Source: Solirubrobacterales bacterium (GTDB lineage: Bacteria > Actinomycetota > Thermoleophilia > Solirubrobacterales > Solirubrobacteraceae). From it: a stretch of DNA of 32,779 nucleotides. The stretch lies in the NCBI GenBank assembly GCA_019247075.1, contig JAFAPR010000200.1:1-32779 (forward strand). The letters are read 5' to 3'. The translations under genes were made by a program, and so were the position numbers. Positions 7,259 to 14,031 of this stretch are shown here, in pieces. Each line of letters opens with the position of its first letter. The stretch's first letter is position 1. The notes below the pieces were generated by a model. The model searched no databases and had not been told where the DNA came from. It saw only the letters and a program-made list of their open reading frames with translations.

Positions 7259-8197
7259 TCATCTGTCGACGCGCGCCGCCACGTCGGCGTCGATGAGCTC
7301 CCGGTACAGCGTCTGAAGGCGCTTCACCGTCGGCCCGCGGCGGCCATCGCCCACCGTGCGGCCGTCAACGGACCGGACGGGCACCACGCCGGCGAACGTG
7401 CCGGTGACGAACGCCTCCCGGGCGGCGTAGACGTCGGTGAGGCTTAGCGTCGTCTCGCGCGCCGCGATGCCGTTGGCACGGCAGATGGCAAGCACCTTGC
7501 CGCGCGTGATCCCGGCGAGGCAGTAGCGCCCGTCGGAGGTCAGGACCTCCGGCTCCTCGTCCGGCCCGACGACAAGGAAGAAATTCGTCGAGTTACACGT
7601 CGCGACGAACCCGTGGGGGTCGAGCATCAGTGCCTCGTCGGCGCCCGCCGTGTAGGCCTGGATGCACGCGATGACGTCGCCCAGCTTGGAGTGTGAATTG
7701 AGCTTTGGGTCGAGCGTGTCGGGCGCGGCGCGACGCACATGGGTAGTGAACAGCGCGATGCCGTCGGTCAGGGTCCTCGGCAGCGGCTCCTTGTGCTCGG
7801 CGATGATCACCACGGTCGCGGGTCCGACCGTCACGCGCGGATCCTGATAGGGCGTGCGCTTGATCCCGCGGGTGGCCATCAGCCGCACATGCACGCCGTC
7901 GGTCATGCCATTGGCTCGCAGCGTCGTGTAGATCGCCTCGGTCAGCTCCCGGCGGCTGCGGCCGAGGTCGAGCAAGATCGCCTTCGCGCCCGCGAATAGG
8001 CGGTCGAGATGGAGGTTCAGAAAGACCGGATGCCCCGCCCGCACACGCAGGCCCTCCCACACGCCGTCGCCGAGGATGAAGCCCGCATCGAAGACCGATA
8101 CGACCGCCAGCTCGCGCGGCACGAGCTCGCCGTTGACCCAGACGAGGACGCGCTCGTTGCGAACGTCGTCCTCGAAGTCGTGCGTGCCATGAGCCAT
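7259..8197 (-). CDS. Class-IV PLP aminotransferase with altered cofactor-binding motif
   Basis: A 312-residue fold-type IV enzyme of the branched-chain/D-amino-acid aminotransferase and aminodeoxychorismate lyase family. WVNGELVP, SVFDAGFILGDGVWEGLR and VRLMATRG are family landmarks. Lys165 in LDPKLNS aligns with the PLP-binding lysine. In most members the next motif is V-T-E-G-x-x-x-N, whose Glu contacts the PLP ring nitrogen. Here it reads VATCNSTNFF, with Thr200 at that position. This points to a distinct subfamily, possibly the one that accompanies sulfotransferase-like proteins such as the neighbour at 5330. It could be a transaminase of unknown specificity. It lies upstream of no same-strand gene closer than the HAF terminator, and downstream of the sigma-factor gene by 75 bp. 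Confidence 0.85.
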   Translation of the reverse strand: MAHGTHDFEDDVRNERVLVWVNGELVPRELAVVSVFDAGFILGDGVWEGLRVRAGHPVFLNLHLDRLFAGAKAILLDLGRSRRELTEAIYTTLRANGMTDGVHVRLMATRGIKRTPYQDPRVTVGPATVVIIAEHKEPLPRTLTDGIALFTTHVRRAAPDTLDPKLNSHSKLGDVIACIQAYTAGADEALMLDPHGFVATCNSTNFFLVVGPDEEPEVLTSDGRYCLAGITRGKVLAICRANGIAARETTLSLTDVYAAREAFVTGTFAGVVPVRSVDGRTVGDGRRGPTVKRLQTLYRELIDADVAARVDR

Positions 8198-8272
8198 AGC
8201 GCGAAGACTATGGCGCTCTCACGGCAGCTGCGGATGCTCGAGGACGCCGGCTGGCCAGCGGAGGGTGGCTGT

Positions 8273-9133
8273 CTAGCGCGAGCGTACGAGGCGCGGCACC
8301 AGCTCGCGGTCGTTGAAGATGTCGATCGTGATCGCCCGGTCGCCGACGACAGTGAAGGCGAGGATCGCGAACGGGGTGTCGCCGTCGAACGCCACCACGC
8401 CGGCGGTGCCGTTGATCAGCGCCGGGCGCACGAAGGGCGCGAACCTGCGCGTGCCCATCGCGGCGCGCGCAACCTTTTCGGCGCCGCGGAGCTCGAACAC
8501 TCCGGCGCGTCCGTGGGAGCGCGCGACGACGTCGGGGTCGAGCACGGCGACCAGAGCATCGAGCTCGCCCTCCCGGGCGGCCGCGAAGTAGGCGTCGACG
8601 ACGGCTCGCTGACGAGCCAGGTCGGGTTCCGGCGGCGGCGCGGCGGCCCTGACGCGGCGCCGCGCGCGGCTGGCAAGCTGCCGGGTCGCCTCGGGCGAGC
8701 GCTCGATCAGCGTGGCGATCTCATTGAAAGGCACGGCGAACATGTCGTGCAGGACGAAGGCGAGGCGCTCTGCCGGGCTCAAGGTGTCGAGGACGACCTG
8801 CAGAGCGACCCCAACGGCGTCGGCGAGCAGGGCCTCGCGTTCGGGATCGCCGTCCGCGTCGGTCGAGATGATCGGCTCGGGGACGAACGCCTCGAGTGGC
8901 TCCTCGGCGTTGTACCGCCTGTCCCGCAGGATGTTCAGGCAGATCCGCGCGACAACCGTGGTCAGCCACCCCTCCAGGTTGTCGATCCCCTCGGCGTTCG
9001 CCCGCTGAAGCCGCAGCCATGCTTCCTGCACGGCGTCCTTGGCCTCGCTCAACGAGCCCACGATCCGGTACGCGACCGTCCGCAACCGCACGCGCTCGCA
9101 ATCGAACCTGTTTGCCAACTCGAGCTGATCCAT
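8273..9133 (-). CDS. ECF sigma factor with C-terminal SnoaL-like domain (ECF41/SigJ-like)
   Basis: A 286-residue protein. Region 2 is at about 8-80 (VAYRIVGSLSEAKDAVQEAWLRL, then LEGWLTTVVARICLNILRDRR). Region 4 is at about 110-165 (LSPAERLAFVLHDMFAVPFNEIA, then ATRQLASRARRRV). A NTF2/SnoaL-like domain runs from about 172 to the end (VVDAYFAAAREGELDALVAVLDPDV). This architecture defines ECF41-type sigma factors, which work without an anti-sigma factor because the C-terminal domain modulates activity. The motifs usual in that domain (DGGGR and NPDKL) appear only as SHGRAG and NDREL, so it may be a related group. It is divergent from a carboxymuconolactone-decarboxylase-family gene, the classic ECF41 target. 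Confidence 0.92.
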   Translation of the reverse strand: MDQLELANRFDCERVRLRTVAYRIVGSLSEAKDAVQEAWLRLQRANAEGIDNLEGWLTTVVARICLNILRDRRYNAEEPLEAFVPEPIISTDADGDPEREALLADAVGVALQVVLDTLSPAERLAFVLHDMFAVPFNEIATLIERSPEATRQLASRARRRVRAAAPPPEPDLARQRAVVDAYFAAAREGELDALVAVLDPDVVARSHGRAGVFELRGAEKVARAAMGTRRFAPFVRPALINGTAGVVAFDGDTPFAILAFTVVGDRAITIDIFNDRELVPRLVRSR

Positions 9134-9159
9134 GTCACACCGCCGCCTGGTTTCGGGTC
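9133..9159 (+). promoter_or_regulatory. ECF41-type promoter for the CMD-family gene
   Basis: TGTCACA at 9133-9139, then exactly 16 bases, then GGTC at 9156-9159. The published ECF41 consensus is TGTCACA-N16-CGTC, so only the first -10 base differs. The -35 begins at the last base of the sigma gene's start codon. The predicted transcript would begin near 9166, leaving a leader of about 43 bases that carries CAGGAGG at 9196-9202 before the ATG at 9209. Confidence 0.8.
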
Positions 9160-9169
9160 ATGCCCGGTA

Positions 9170-9196
9170 GACCCCACAAAACCACCCGATGTGACA
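9170..9196 (-). promoter_or_regulatory. ECF41-type autoregulatory promoter for the sigma-factor gene
   Basis: On the minus strand, TGTCACA (9196-9190) is followed by 16 bases and GGTC (9173-9170). It has the same motif, spacing and -10 as the opposite-strand promoter 10 bp away. It points at the sigma gene, whose ATG is at 9133, and implies positive autoregulation. Confidence 0.78.
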
Positions 9197-9208
9197 GGAG
9201 GTTGTTCG

Positions 9209-9835
9209 ATGGCACGGATCCACGGAGTACAAAGCGATCAGGCCGGCGCCAGGGTCAAGCTCGTGTACTGGTTCATGCGCGCCGGAATGAAGAAGCTGAC
9301 CGGCCGCGAAGCGGCCCACGGCAGTGGGATCGAGCCCATCGAGATCTGGGCCCACCAGCCGAAGATGATGACCGGCATGGGCAAGTTCCAGCAGGCCGTG
9401 AGGAAGGGAAACACCGTGGAGGAGCGGCTCAAGTACCTGGTCGAGCTGAAGGGTGCCCAGGTGATCGGCTGCGAGTTCTGCGTCGACCTCGGCTCGCAGA
9501 TCGCTCGCAACTCCGGCCTCTCCGACGCGGAGCTGTTGGCTTTGCCGCGCTACCGCCAGAGCGAGCTGTTCACGGCGCGCGAAAAGCTGGCGCTCGACTA
9601 CACCGTCGCGGTAATGCGCACCCCGGTGGAGGTCGCCGACGAGCTGTTTGCCCGCATGCGGGAGCAATTCACCGACGAGCAGCTTGTCGAGATCACCGCC
9701 CTGCTTACGGTAGTCAACCTCGACCGCTTCAACGCCGCCTTCGGTGTCGGGTCAGCCGGGTTCTCCGAAGGAATGGTGCGCGTCCCGCCGGACCGCCCCG
9801 CGGACCACCCGTCGCAGCTCGCGAGGATCGCATAG
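9209..9835 (+). CDS. Carboxymuconolactone decarboxylase (CMD/AhpD-like) family protein
   Basis: A 208-residue protein. The ATG at 9209 is chosen for CAGGAGG at 9196-9202 and because the upstream open frame crosses the promoter region and the antisense sigma gene. The CMD core is EERLKYLVELKGAQVIGCEFCVDLGSQIARNSGLSDAEL, with Cys88 and Cys91 in C-x-x-C. The AhpD-type His three residues after the second Cys is absent (Leu-Gly-Ser follow), which is a known variant of CMD proteins with CEFC. These are small alpha-helical oligomers with peroxidase/disulfide-type or unknown activity. It is the predicted regulon member of the adjacent sigma factor. Confidence 0.9.
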   Translation: MARIHGVQSDQAGARVKLVYWFMRAGMKKLTGREAAHGSGIEPIEIWAHQPKMMTGMGKFQQAVRKGNTVEERLKYLVELKGAQVIGCEFCVDLGSQIARNSGLSDAELLALPRYRQSELFTAREKLALDYTVAVMRTPVEVADELFARMREQFTDEQLVEITALLTVVNLDRFNAAFGVGSAGFSEGMVRVPPDRPADHPSQLARIA

Positions 9836-9849
9836 CCCACCAAGGTCCG

Positions 9850-10032
9850 TTACCAGTCGCCGCGACGCAGCGCGCGCCGCACCGATTGGCGTGCGCGGCG
9901 ATTGTGCGCACGACGGGACCCGCCGTGCTCGCCTGCTCCGGAGCGCTGGAAAGCGGCCACGCCGACGGCGGAGCGAACGGAGCGCGCAAGCTTCACGGCG
10001 CTGTTGGAGGCTCTGGACTTCGTGTGGGCCAT
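9850..10032 (-). CDS. Possible small basic protein, unknown
   Basis: A 60-codon frame, MAHTKSRASNSAVKLARSV..., very rich in Arg, Ser and Ala. Third positions are mostly G or C, as in neighbouring genes, and no other frame here is better. There is no clear Shine-Dalgarno before the ATG and I recognise no family. It may be a small nucleic-acid-binding protein or a chance frame. The rest of the 9836-10118 interval shows nothing else. Confidence 0.3.
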   Translation of the reverse strand: MAHTKSRASNSAVKLARSVRSAVGVAAFQRSGAGEHGGSRRAHNRRARQSVRRALRRGDW

Positions 10033-10118
10033 ACGGTCAGGGTAGCCGTTGCGGAGATGACCGCCTCCACGAGGCCATACGCCGAGTGGGCGAACAGCTG
10101 AAGGGAAGCTCAGCCAAT

Positions 10119-10778
10119 CTAGCCACCAAGCCCGCCGAGCACCGCGAACGGGCTGAACGGAGTCGCGTAGGGCGCGTCCCGGGTGATCTCTTGCATGCTT
10201 CCTTCCGCGCTCACCTCGGTGCCGGCCGGCGCTTCATTACGGATGCGCTCGGCGAGGGCCTTGGCGGTGTCTTCATCGTTTGCGCCAGCGACGACGAACC
10301 GCCAACGGTGGGCCATTGGGATGCCCTCCGCGTCCAGTCTGCGGGCGAGCCTCTCTGCGTCGCGATGCGATTCGCACTTGACGCGCACTTCGAACATCGG
10401 GAATCCTTGTGCCGCCGATTCGTCGCGCTCGCTCTCGATCAGCTCGGTGTGTTCCTGCGCGCGTTCCGCGGAAGAGTCGGGCTGGTCGGCATCGGGCGGC
10501 TCCCATCGCTCGGCCAGCGGATGCCAGCGCTCGAGGTCGATCCCACTGCTCCAGCGGTGCTGGTCCTTCAGCGTCTCGATCGCGCGCTGCGCCGCCTCCG
10601 CCTGCGCGCGGCTGTTCGCGTAGCAGAACACGATCTCCCCGTCCCGCGAGACGACCACGCGGCTATGAAAAGAAGTCTCCAGGTCATGCTCGAGGTCGCG
10701 GGCCTGCAGGCCCGCGGCTAGCTCGCGGGCACCCGCCTCATCGTCGAACCGGACCCTCAGACGCCAGTCTTCAGCCAT
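10119..10778 (-). CDS. Hypothetical protein with two ferredoxin-like repeats
   Basis: A 219-residue soluble protein built of two similar halves. Residues about 5-70 read RLRVRFDDEAGARELAAGL, then a strand (RVVVSRDGEIVFCYA) and a helix (AQAEAAQRAIETL). Residues about 128-185 read FEVRVKCESHRDAERLARRL, then RWRFVVAGANDED and TAKALAERIRNEA. Both halves follow beta-alpha-beta-beta-alpha order with a helix full of Ala/Arg, suggesting ACT- or ferredoxin-like modules. An acidic linker (about 95-122) joins them. The C-terminus ends PFSPFAVLGGLGG. No catalytic motif is seen. This resembles conserved hypothetical proteins of Thermoleophilia; function unknown. Confidence 0.75.
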   Translation of the reverse strand: MAEDWRLRVRFDDEAGARELAAGLQARDLEHDLETSFHSRVVVSRDGEIVFCYANSRAQAEAAQRAIETLKDQHRWSSGIDLERWHPLAERWEPPDADQPDSSAERAQEHTELIESERDESAAQGFPMFEVRVKCESHRDAERLARRLDAEGIPMAHRWRFVVAGANDEDTAKALAERIRNEAPAGTEVSAEGSMQEITRDAPYATPFSPFAVLGGLGG

Positions 10779-10864
10779 CGCAGCCCGAGCCTACTTGATC
10801 GTCTAGCCGATCGATCCCAAGTCCGAGCGCTGCCTTGTTCAGGCGCGTCAGAGTAGGCTGTCTC

Positions 10865-11992
10865 ATGACCCAGCAGACGTGGGCGGATAGGGCGATCGCC
10901 GCCTACGATGCATTGCAGAGGTACTTCTACCTCGGCGATGGCACCGGCCTCTATCGCGAGAGCTACTCCTTCGGTTCTCGAGGGCATTCCGCGAGTGCGT
11001 GGGGCTTCGGGCGAGCCTTGATCGGCACCCTTGCGCTTGCTGGTATCCCGTCGCGCCTTCTTGGCGAGCGGCGTCATCTGGAGTATCAGTCCGCCGTGGA
11101 GGACCGGCTGGGCGCGCTCGCGCACTACCTGGACAGCTCCTCCAGTCCGGCGGGATATGGCGGACGCCCGACCCCGCCGGTTGGCCCTGGGGGCGACAGG
11201 TATTACGACGACAACGCCTGGATCGGGCTCGCGCTTTTGCAGGACTACAAGATGACCGGGAGGTCGCGGTCGCTGCGCGACGCCGGGGCCGTGTATGGCT
11301 TCGTCTATCCCGGCGGTTGGCACACGAACCCCACTGACCCGCATCCGGGCGGGATCTTCTGGCTACAACAGGGCATCGGCAAAGGCTTAGCCAATCACGA
11401 CCGGACCTGCACCTCCAATGCCCCCAACGCCGAGATTGCCTTTCAGCTCACGGAGCTGCTCTCGGACAAGGCGCCGCCTTCCGTGGCCGGTGGTGCCGCC
11501 ATCCAAGATTGGGTTCTAGGCGCTCTGTACGACGAAGGTTCGGGTCTGGTGTACGACAAGTTGATGGGCGACGGCAGAATCGACACCACGCTGCGAACGT
11601 ATAACCAGGGCGCGGTGATCGCCGCAAACGTGATGCGGTACCGAACTACCGGGGAACGCTCGTACGTGTCGCAGGCGGAGGCGGTCGCGAGGGCGGCGTT
11701 GGGCTACTTCTCGGAATCCTTCTATGTCAGCCACCCCTGCGTCTTCAACGCGATCTACTTTCGCGGACTGCTCCAGCTGTACGCGGTGTCTGACAACACG
11801 AGCCTGAAGAGCGCGATCGTGCTCGCAATGCAGACCTACGCCGAGGACGCCTGGAGCAACTACCGCTCGCGCAAGACCCTGTTCAGGTTCTCCGCGTCGG
11901 CGGCCAGCCTTGATCTACTCGACCAAGCCGCCATGGTGCAGATCCTCGCCACGCTGGCCTGGGACCCCGGCGATTACCCGATGCTCGGCTAG
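10865..11992 (+). CDS. Glycoside hydrolase family 76 (alpha-1,6-mannanase-like)
   Basis: A 375-residue (alpha/alpha)6-barrel enzyme. ATG at 10865 gives MTQQTWADRAIAAYDALQRYF, the usual first helix; an in-frame TTG at 10835 is less likely. YYDDNAWIGLALLQ carries the paired Asp residues that are catalytic in GH76. HPGGIFWLQQG, RTCTSNAPNAEIAF and TYNQGAVIAANV are conserved barrel motifs. The end is trimmed compared with secreted mannanases, and no signal peptide is present, so the enzyme looks cytoplasmic, which is unusual for the family. GH76 cleaves alpha-1,6-mannan backbones. No glycan genes adjoin it. It is convergent with the small winged-helix gene. Confidence 0.88.
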   Translation: MTQQTWADRAIAAYDALQRYFYLGDGTGLYRESYSFGSRGHSASAWGFGRALIGTLALAGIPSRLLGERRHLEYQSAVEDRLGALAHYLDSSSSPAGYGGRPTPPVGPGGDRYYDDNAWIGLALLQDYKMTGRSRSLRDAGAVYGFVYPGGWHTNPTDPHPGGIFWLQQGIGKGLANHDRTCTSNAPNAEIAFQLTELLSDKAPPSVAGGAAIQDWVLGALYDEGSGLVYDKLMGDGRIDTTLRTYNQGAVIAANVMRYRTTGERSYVSQAEAVARAALGYFSESFYVSHPCVFNAIYFRGLLQLYAVSDNTSLKSAIVLAMQTYAEDAWSNYRSRKTLFRFSASAASLDLLDQAAMVQILATLAWDPGDYPMLG

Positions 11993-12026
11993 AGGACCGC
12001 TGCGCGTCGAGCCCGCCCGCCGGTGG

Positions 12027-12311
12027 CTAGACCCGCGGACGCCGTGTCCGGAGGGCGTGTCCCGCCGGAGTCAGCGTCCAATGCAGCGGAGCGCCGCTGG
12101 CTGACTTGCCCGTGGTACAGACGTAACCCCGGCGCTTCAGCAGGCGCAAGAGCGTCCGCGCCGCCGATCCGTCGACACCTCGGATTCGCAGAGAGACCAA
12201 CCGAGTCGACGCACTACTCGCGCGTTGTGCCGCGCACGCCTCGGACACGGCATCAAGCACGGCTAGCCATTGCTCAGGCACCGCAGCGCCCACATCCCGG
12301 ACTGTGGCCAC
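12027..12311 (-). CDS. Small winged-helix-like DNA-binding protein
   Basis: A 94-residue protein from a GTG start. The C-terminal half, SAARTLLRLLKRRGYVCTTG then GAPLHWTLTPAGHAL, has the layout of a winged helix: a recognition helix (LLRLLKRRGYV), a turn, and a wing strand ending in W-x-L-T-x-x-G, as in MarR/PadR-type and other wHTH proteins. The N-terminal half is helical (QWLAVLDAVSEACAA). It lacks an effector domain. Downstream on the same strand is nothing; upstream is a decayed acetyltransferase remnant. Confidence 0.6.
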   Translation of the reverse strand: MATVRDVGAAVPEQWLAVLDAVSEACAAQRASSASTRLVSLRIRGVDGSAARTLLRLLKRRGYVCTTGKSASGAPLHWTLTPAGHALRTRRPRV

Positions 12312-12341
12312 GGAAAGGGCTATACCGCGAAAACCCGACTT

Positions 12342-12633
12342 CTAACCACTTATGCGATCTGGAACTTGGACGCGGTCACGCTCTGTGATCTCGCGAGTTA
12401 CCCGCGCGGGGACCCCGACTGCTACCACACCCGAGGGGATGAGTCGCGGTGACCAGTTGCACGCGGGTGCCCAGTTGGCAGTGGGCTCCAATCGTGATCG
12501 CCACCACGTCGAGCAGGACGCAGTCGTAGTTGACGAAGGTGCCCCGGAAGCCCCGTGGGAATGATTCCGCCGCGAACGGCGTCCGCAAGGTCACCGCTCG
12601 TGAGTAGCCGCCTAGGTCCCGTCGAGTTTCCAT
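12342..12633 (-). pseudogene. Remnant of maltose/galactoside O-acetyltransferase (maa/nodL family)
   Basis: The minus strand from about 12633 reads TLRTPFAAESFPRGFRGTF and then NYDCVLLDVVAITIGAHCQL and GTRVQLVTATHPL, the left-handed beta-helix of sugar O-acetyltransferases including the NYDC and TATHP signatures. Immediately after (about 12430) the frame shifts. In the next frame GVVAVGVPARVTREI and ERDRVQVPDRISG end at a stop (12342-12344), matching the family's C-terminal VVAGNPARVIREI. Roughly 50-60 residues that normally separate these blocks, including the catalytic His-containing turns, are missing, and the N-terminal domain is not present. The gene is therefore an internally deleted, frameshifted fossil. 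Confidence 0.75.
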
Positions 12634-13309
12634 GAGCGCCGAGCCGCTCAGATCGCAAACAGCAGGTCTCTGGTGCGCGGGGCGCGCACTCGGCAGCCTG
12701 GGCGGAGCGCGATGGCTACGGCGCATCGCAGGCAACGCCCTTGGCGCCGCCTTTGCGGCATACCTGCTGGTCCCCAACCTACGGTTCTTCTTGCACACAG
12801 GCCGACCGATCGGGCTCGTCTTCGCGGTTCAGCAGGCGTGGGTTGTGCTCGTGTTCTTGACCAGGCGAGAGCCACGCACGGTGAGCAGACGCGCGCTGGA
12901 CTGGACCGCGGCCTACGCCGGCTGGTTCACCTCGTTCCTGATCAGGCCTGGGGGTGAGCACCTCGCTTGGGGAGTCGCCGTCGGATTCTGGGTCCAGATC
13001 GCCGGCCTCGTGCTATGGACCTGGGCGTTTGCCAAGCTGGCACGCTCCTACGGCATCGTGGCTGCCGATCGCGGGCTCGTCACCGGTGGGCCGTACGCCA
13101 TCGTCAGGCACCCTCTGTACAGCGCCTACATCGTGGGAGGCATCGGCTACCTCATGCAAAGCCTCTCGGCGTGGAACATCCTCGTCAATCTGGCTGCCAT
13201 TGGTTGGCAGTTCGTTCGCATTCGCGCCGAGGAGCGGCACTTGGCGAGTCCCGAGTACGCCGCCTACCGCGCGCGTGTGCCCTGGCGCTTATGCCCCGGA
13301 CTCTGGTGA
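12632..13309 (+). CDS. Isoprenylcysteine carboxyl methyltransferase (ICMT)-family membrane protein
   Basis: A 225-residue integral membrane protein with about five hydrophobic helices. The C-terminal half has the ICMT/PEMT hallmark GPYAIVRHPLYSAYI, where Arg-His-Pro-x-Y contacts S-adenosylmethionine. It then has RIRAEERHL, with conserved Glu residues, and ends YAAYRARVPWRLCPGLW. Bacterial members methylate unknown lipid-like or small substrates. The ATG at 12632 overlaps the acetyltransferase remnant and has no obvious ribosome site, so the true start may lie a little downstream. No partner gene is evident. Confidence 0.85.
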   Translation: MSAEPLRSQTAGLWCAGRALGSLGGARWLRRIAGNALGAAFAAYLLVPNLRFFLHTGRPIGLVFAVQQAWVVLVFLTRREPRTVSRRALDWTAAYAGWFTSFLIRPGGEHLAWGVAVGFWVQIAGLVLWTWAFAKLARSYGIVAADRGLVTGGPYAIVRHPLYSAYIVGGIGYLMQSLSAWNILVNLAAIGWQFVRIRAEERHLASPEYAAYRARVPWRLCPGLW

Positions 13310-13380
13310 CGTTGCCGCGGGGGGCGCCTGCCGCCCGCGCGGTCCCAGCCCGGCACACTGGTTGTCGTCAGCCTCCCGGT

Positions 13381-13665
13381 CTACTCGCCACGAGCGGCCC
13401 AGTACGCCTCGGCCTCGGCCTCCATCACGGCCAGACGGCTGTAGTAGTCCGGGAACTCGTTGAGGTGGGCCCGCGCGATCTTGGCCGTCACAACGACATC
13501 GTCATCCGTGACGTTCGTCTCCTGATCGTGCGTCCCGTGCTCAAGCTCGACGTCCATCCCCATCCGTAGCTGCTCGACGTCAAACCGCGAACTGGCCCAG
13601 TCGATGCCGATCTTTTCACCTGCCGCTCGCGCCTGCTCGACGGTAAAGACCTTGTTCTCGCTCAT
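13381..13665 (-). CDS. DUF5661 family protein
   Basis: A 94-residue soluble protein containing FDVEQLRMGMDVELEHGTHD, then VTDDDVVVTAKIARAHLNEF and PDYYSRLAVMEAEA. These are the core motifs of DUF5661: E-x-L-R-x-G-x-x-V-E-x-E-H-G and K-I-A-x-A-H-L-x-E-x-P-D-Y-Y. The conserved His and acidic residues could bind a metal, but the function is unknown. It is divergent from the DUF1918 gene with 75 bp between them, so a shared promoter region is likely. Confidence 0.85.
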   Translation of the reverse strand: MSENKVFTVEQARAAGEKIGIDWASSRFDVEQLRMGMDVELEHGTHDQETNVTDDDVVVTAKIARAHLNEFPDYYSRLAVMEAEAEAYWAARGE

Positions 13666-13740
13666 GCGTGAAAGCTAACGTGTCTCTCGTCCACGCAGTA
13701 ACGTTACGGCGAGGTTCGAGAAACGTGGAAGGGGTGGCTC

Positions 13741-13965
13741 ATGGCCTTTAAAGTCGGGAATCGCGTGGTTGCCGAGGCGCAGTCAACGAACCGCCAGCCG
13801 CGGCCCGGTGTTGTCGAGGAGGTCCTCCGGGGTGATCCGTCGCCTCGGTATCGCATCCGTTGGGATGACGGCCACGAAAGCATCTACGCCCCTGCTGACG
13901 GTGCCCTACGAGCCGAGCGGCGCGCCAAGACGCAGCGGAAGAACACATCGCGCAAGCGCCGCTGA
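13741..13965 (+). CDS. DUF1918 domain protein
   Basis: A 74-residue protein preceded by GAAGGGG. FKVGNRVVAEAQSTNR, RPGVVEEVLRGDPSPRY and WDDGHESIYAPADGALR form the SH3-like DUF1918 barrel common in actinobacteria. A basic tail (AKTQRKNTSRKRR) follows, which suggests nucleic-acid contact, but the role is not established. A convergent MreB-like gene follows. Confidence 0.9.
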   Translation: MAFKVGNRVVAEAQSTNRQPRPGVVEEVLRGDPSPRYRIRWDDGHESIYAPADGALRAERRAKTQRKNTSRKRR

Positions 13966-13984
13966 CTGTTCAGTAGTCGATCGG

Positions 13985-14025
13985 GCAACCGAGCGCGGCC
14001 CGAGGCGCCTAGCCGTGTCGGTTGC
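13985..14025. terminator. Hairpin between convergent DUF1918 and MreB-like genes
   Basis: GCAACCGA (13985-13992) pairs with TCGGTTGC (14018-14025) over a 25-base GC-rich loop in the 66-bp convergent gap. The 8-bp stem is perfect. There is no T-run, so the call is moderate. Confidence 0.4.
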
Positions 14026-14031
14026 GCGGCG

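Noticed and set aside
8009-9208. Long open frame upstream of and in frame with the CMD-family gene
   Set aside because: It runs antisense through the aminotransferase start and the whole sigma-factor gene and crosses the divergent promoters. The real start is ATG 9209 with a clear ribosome site.
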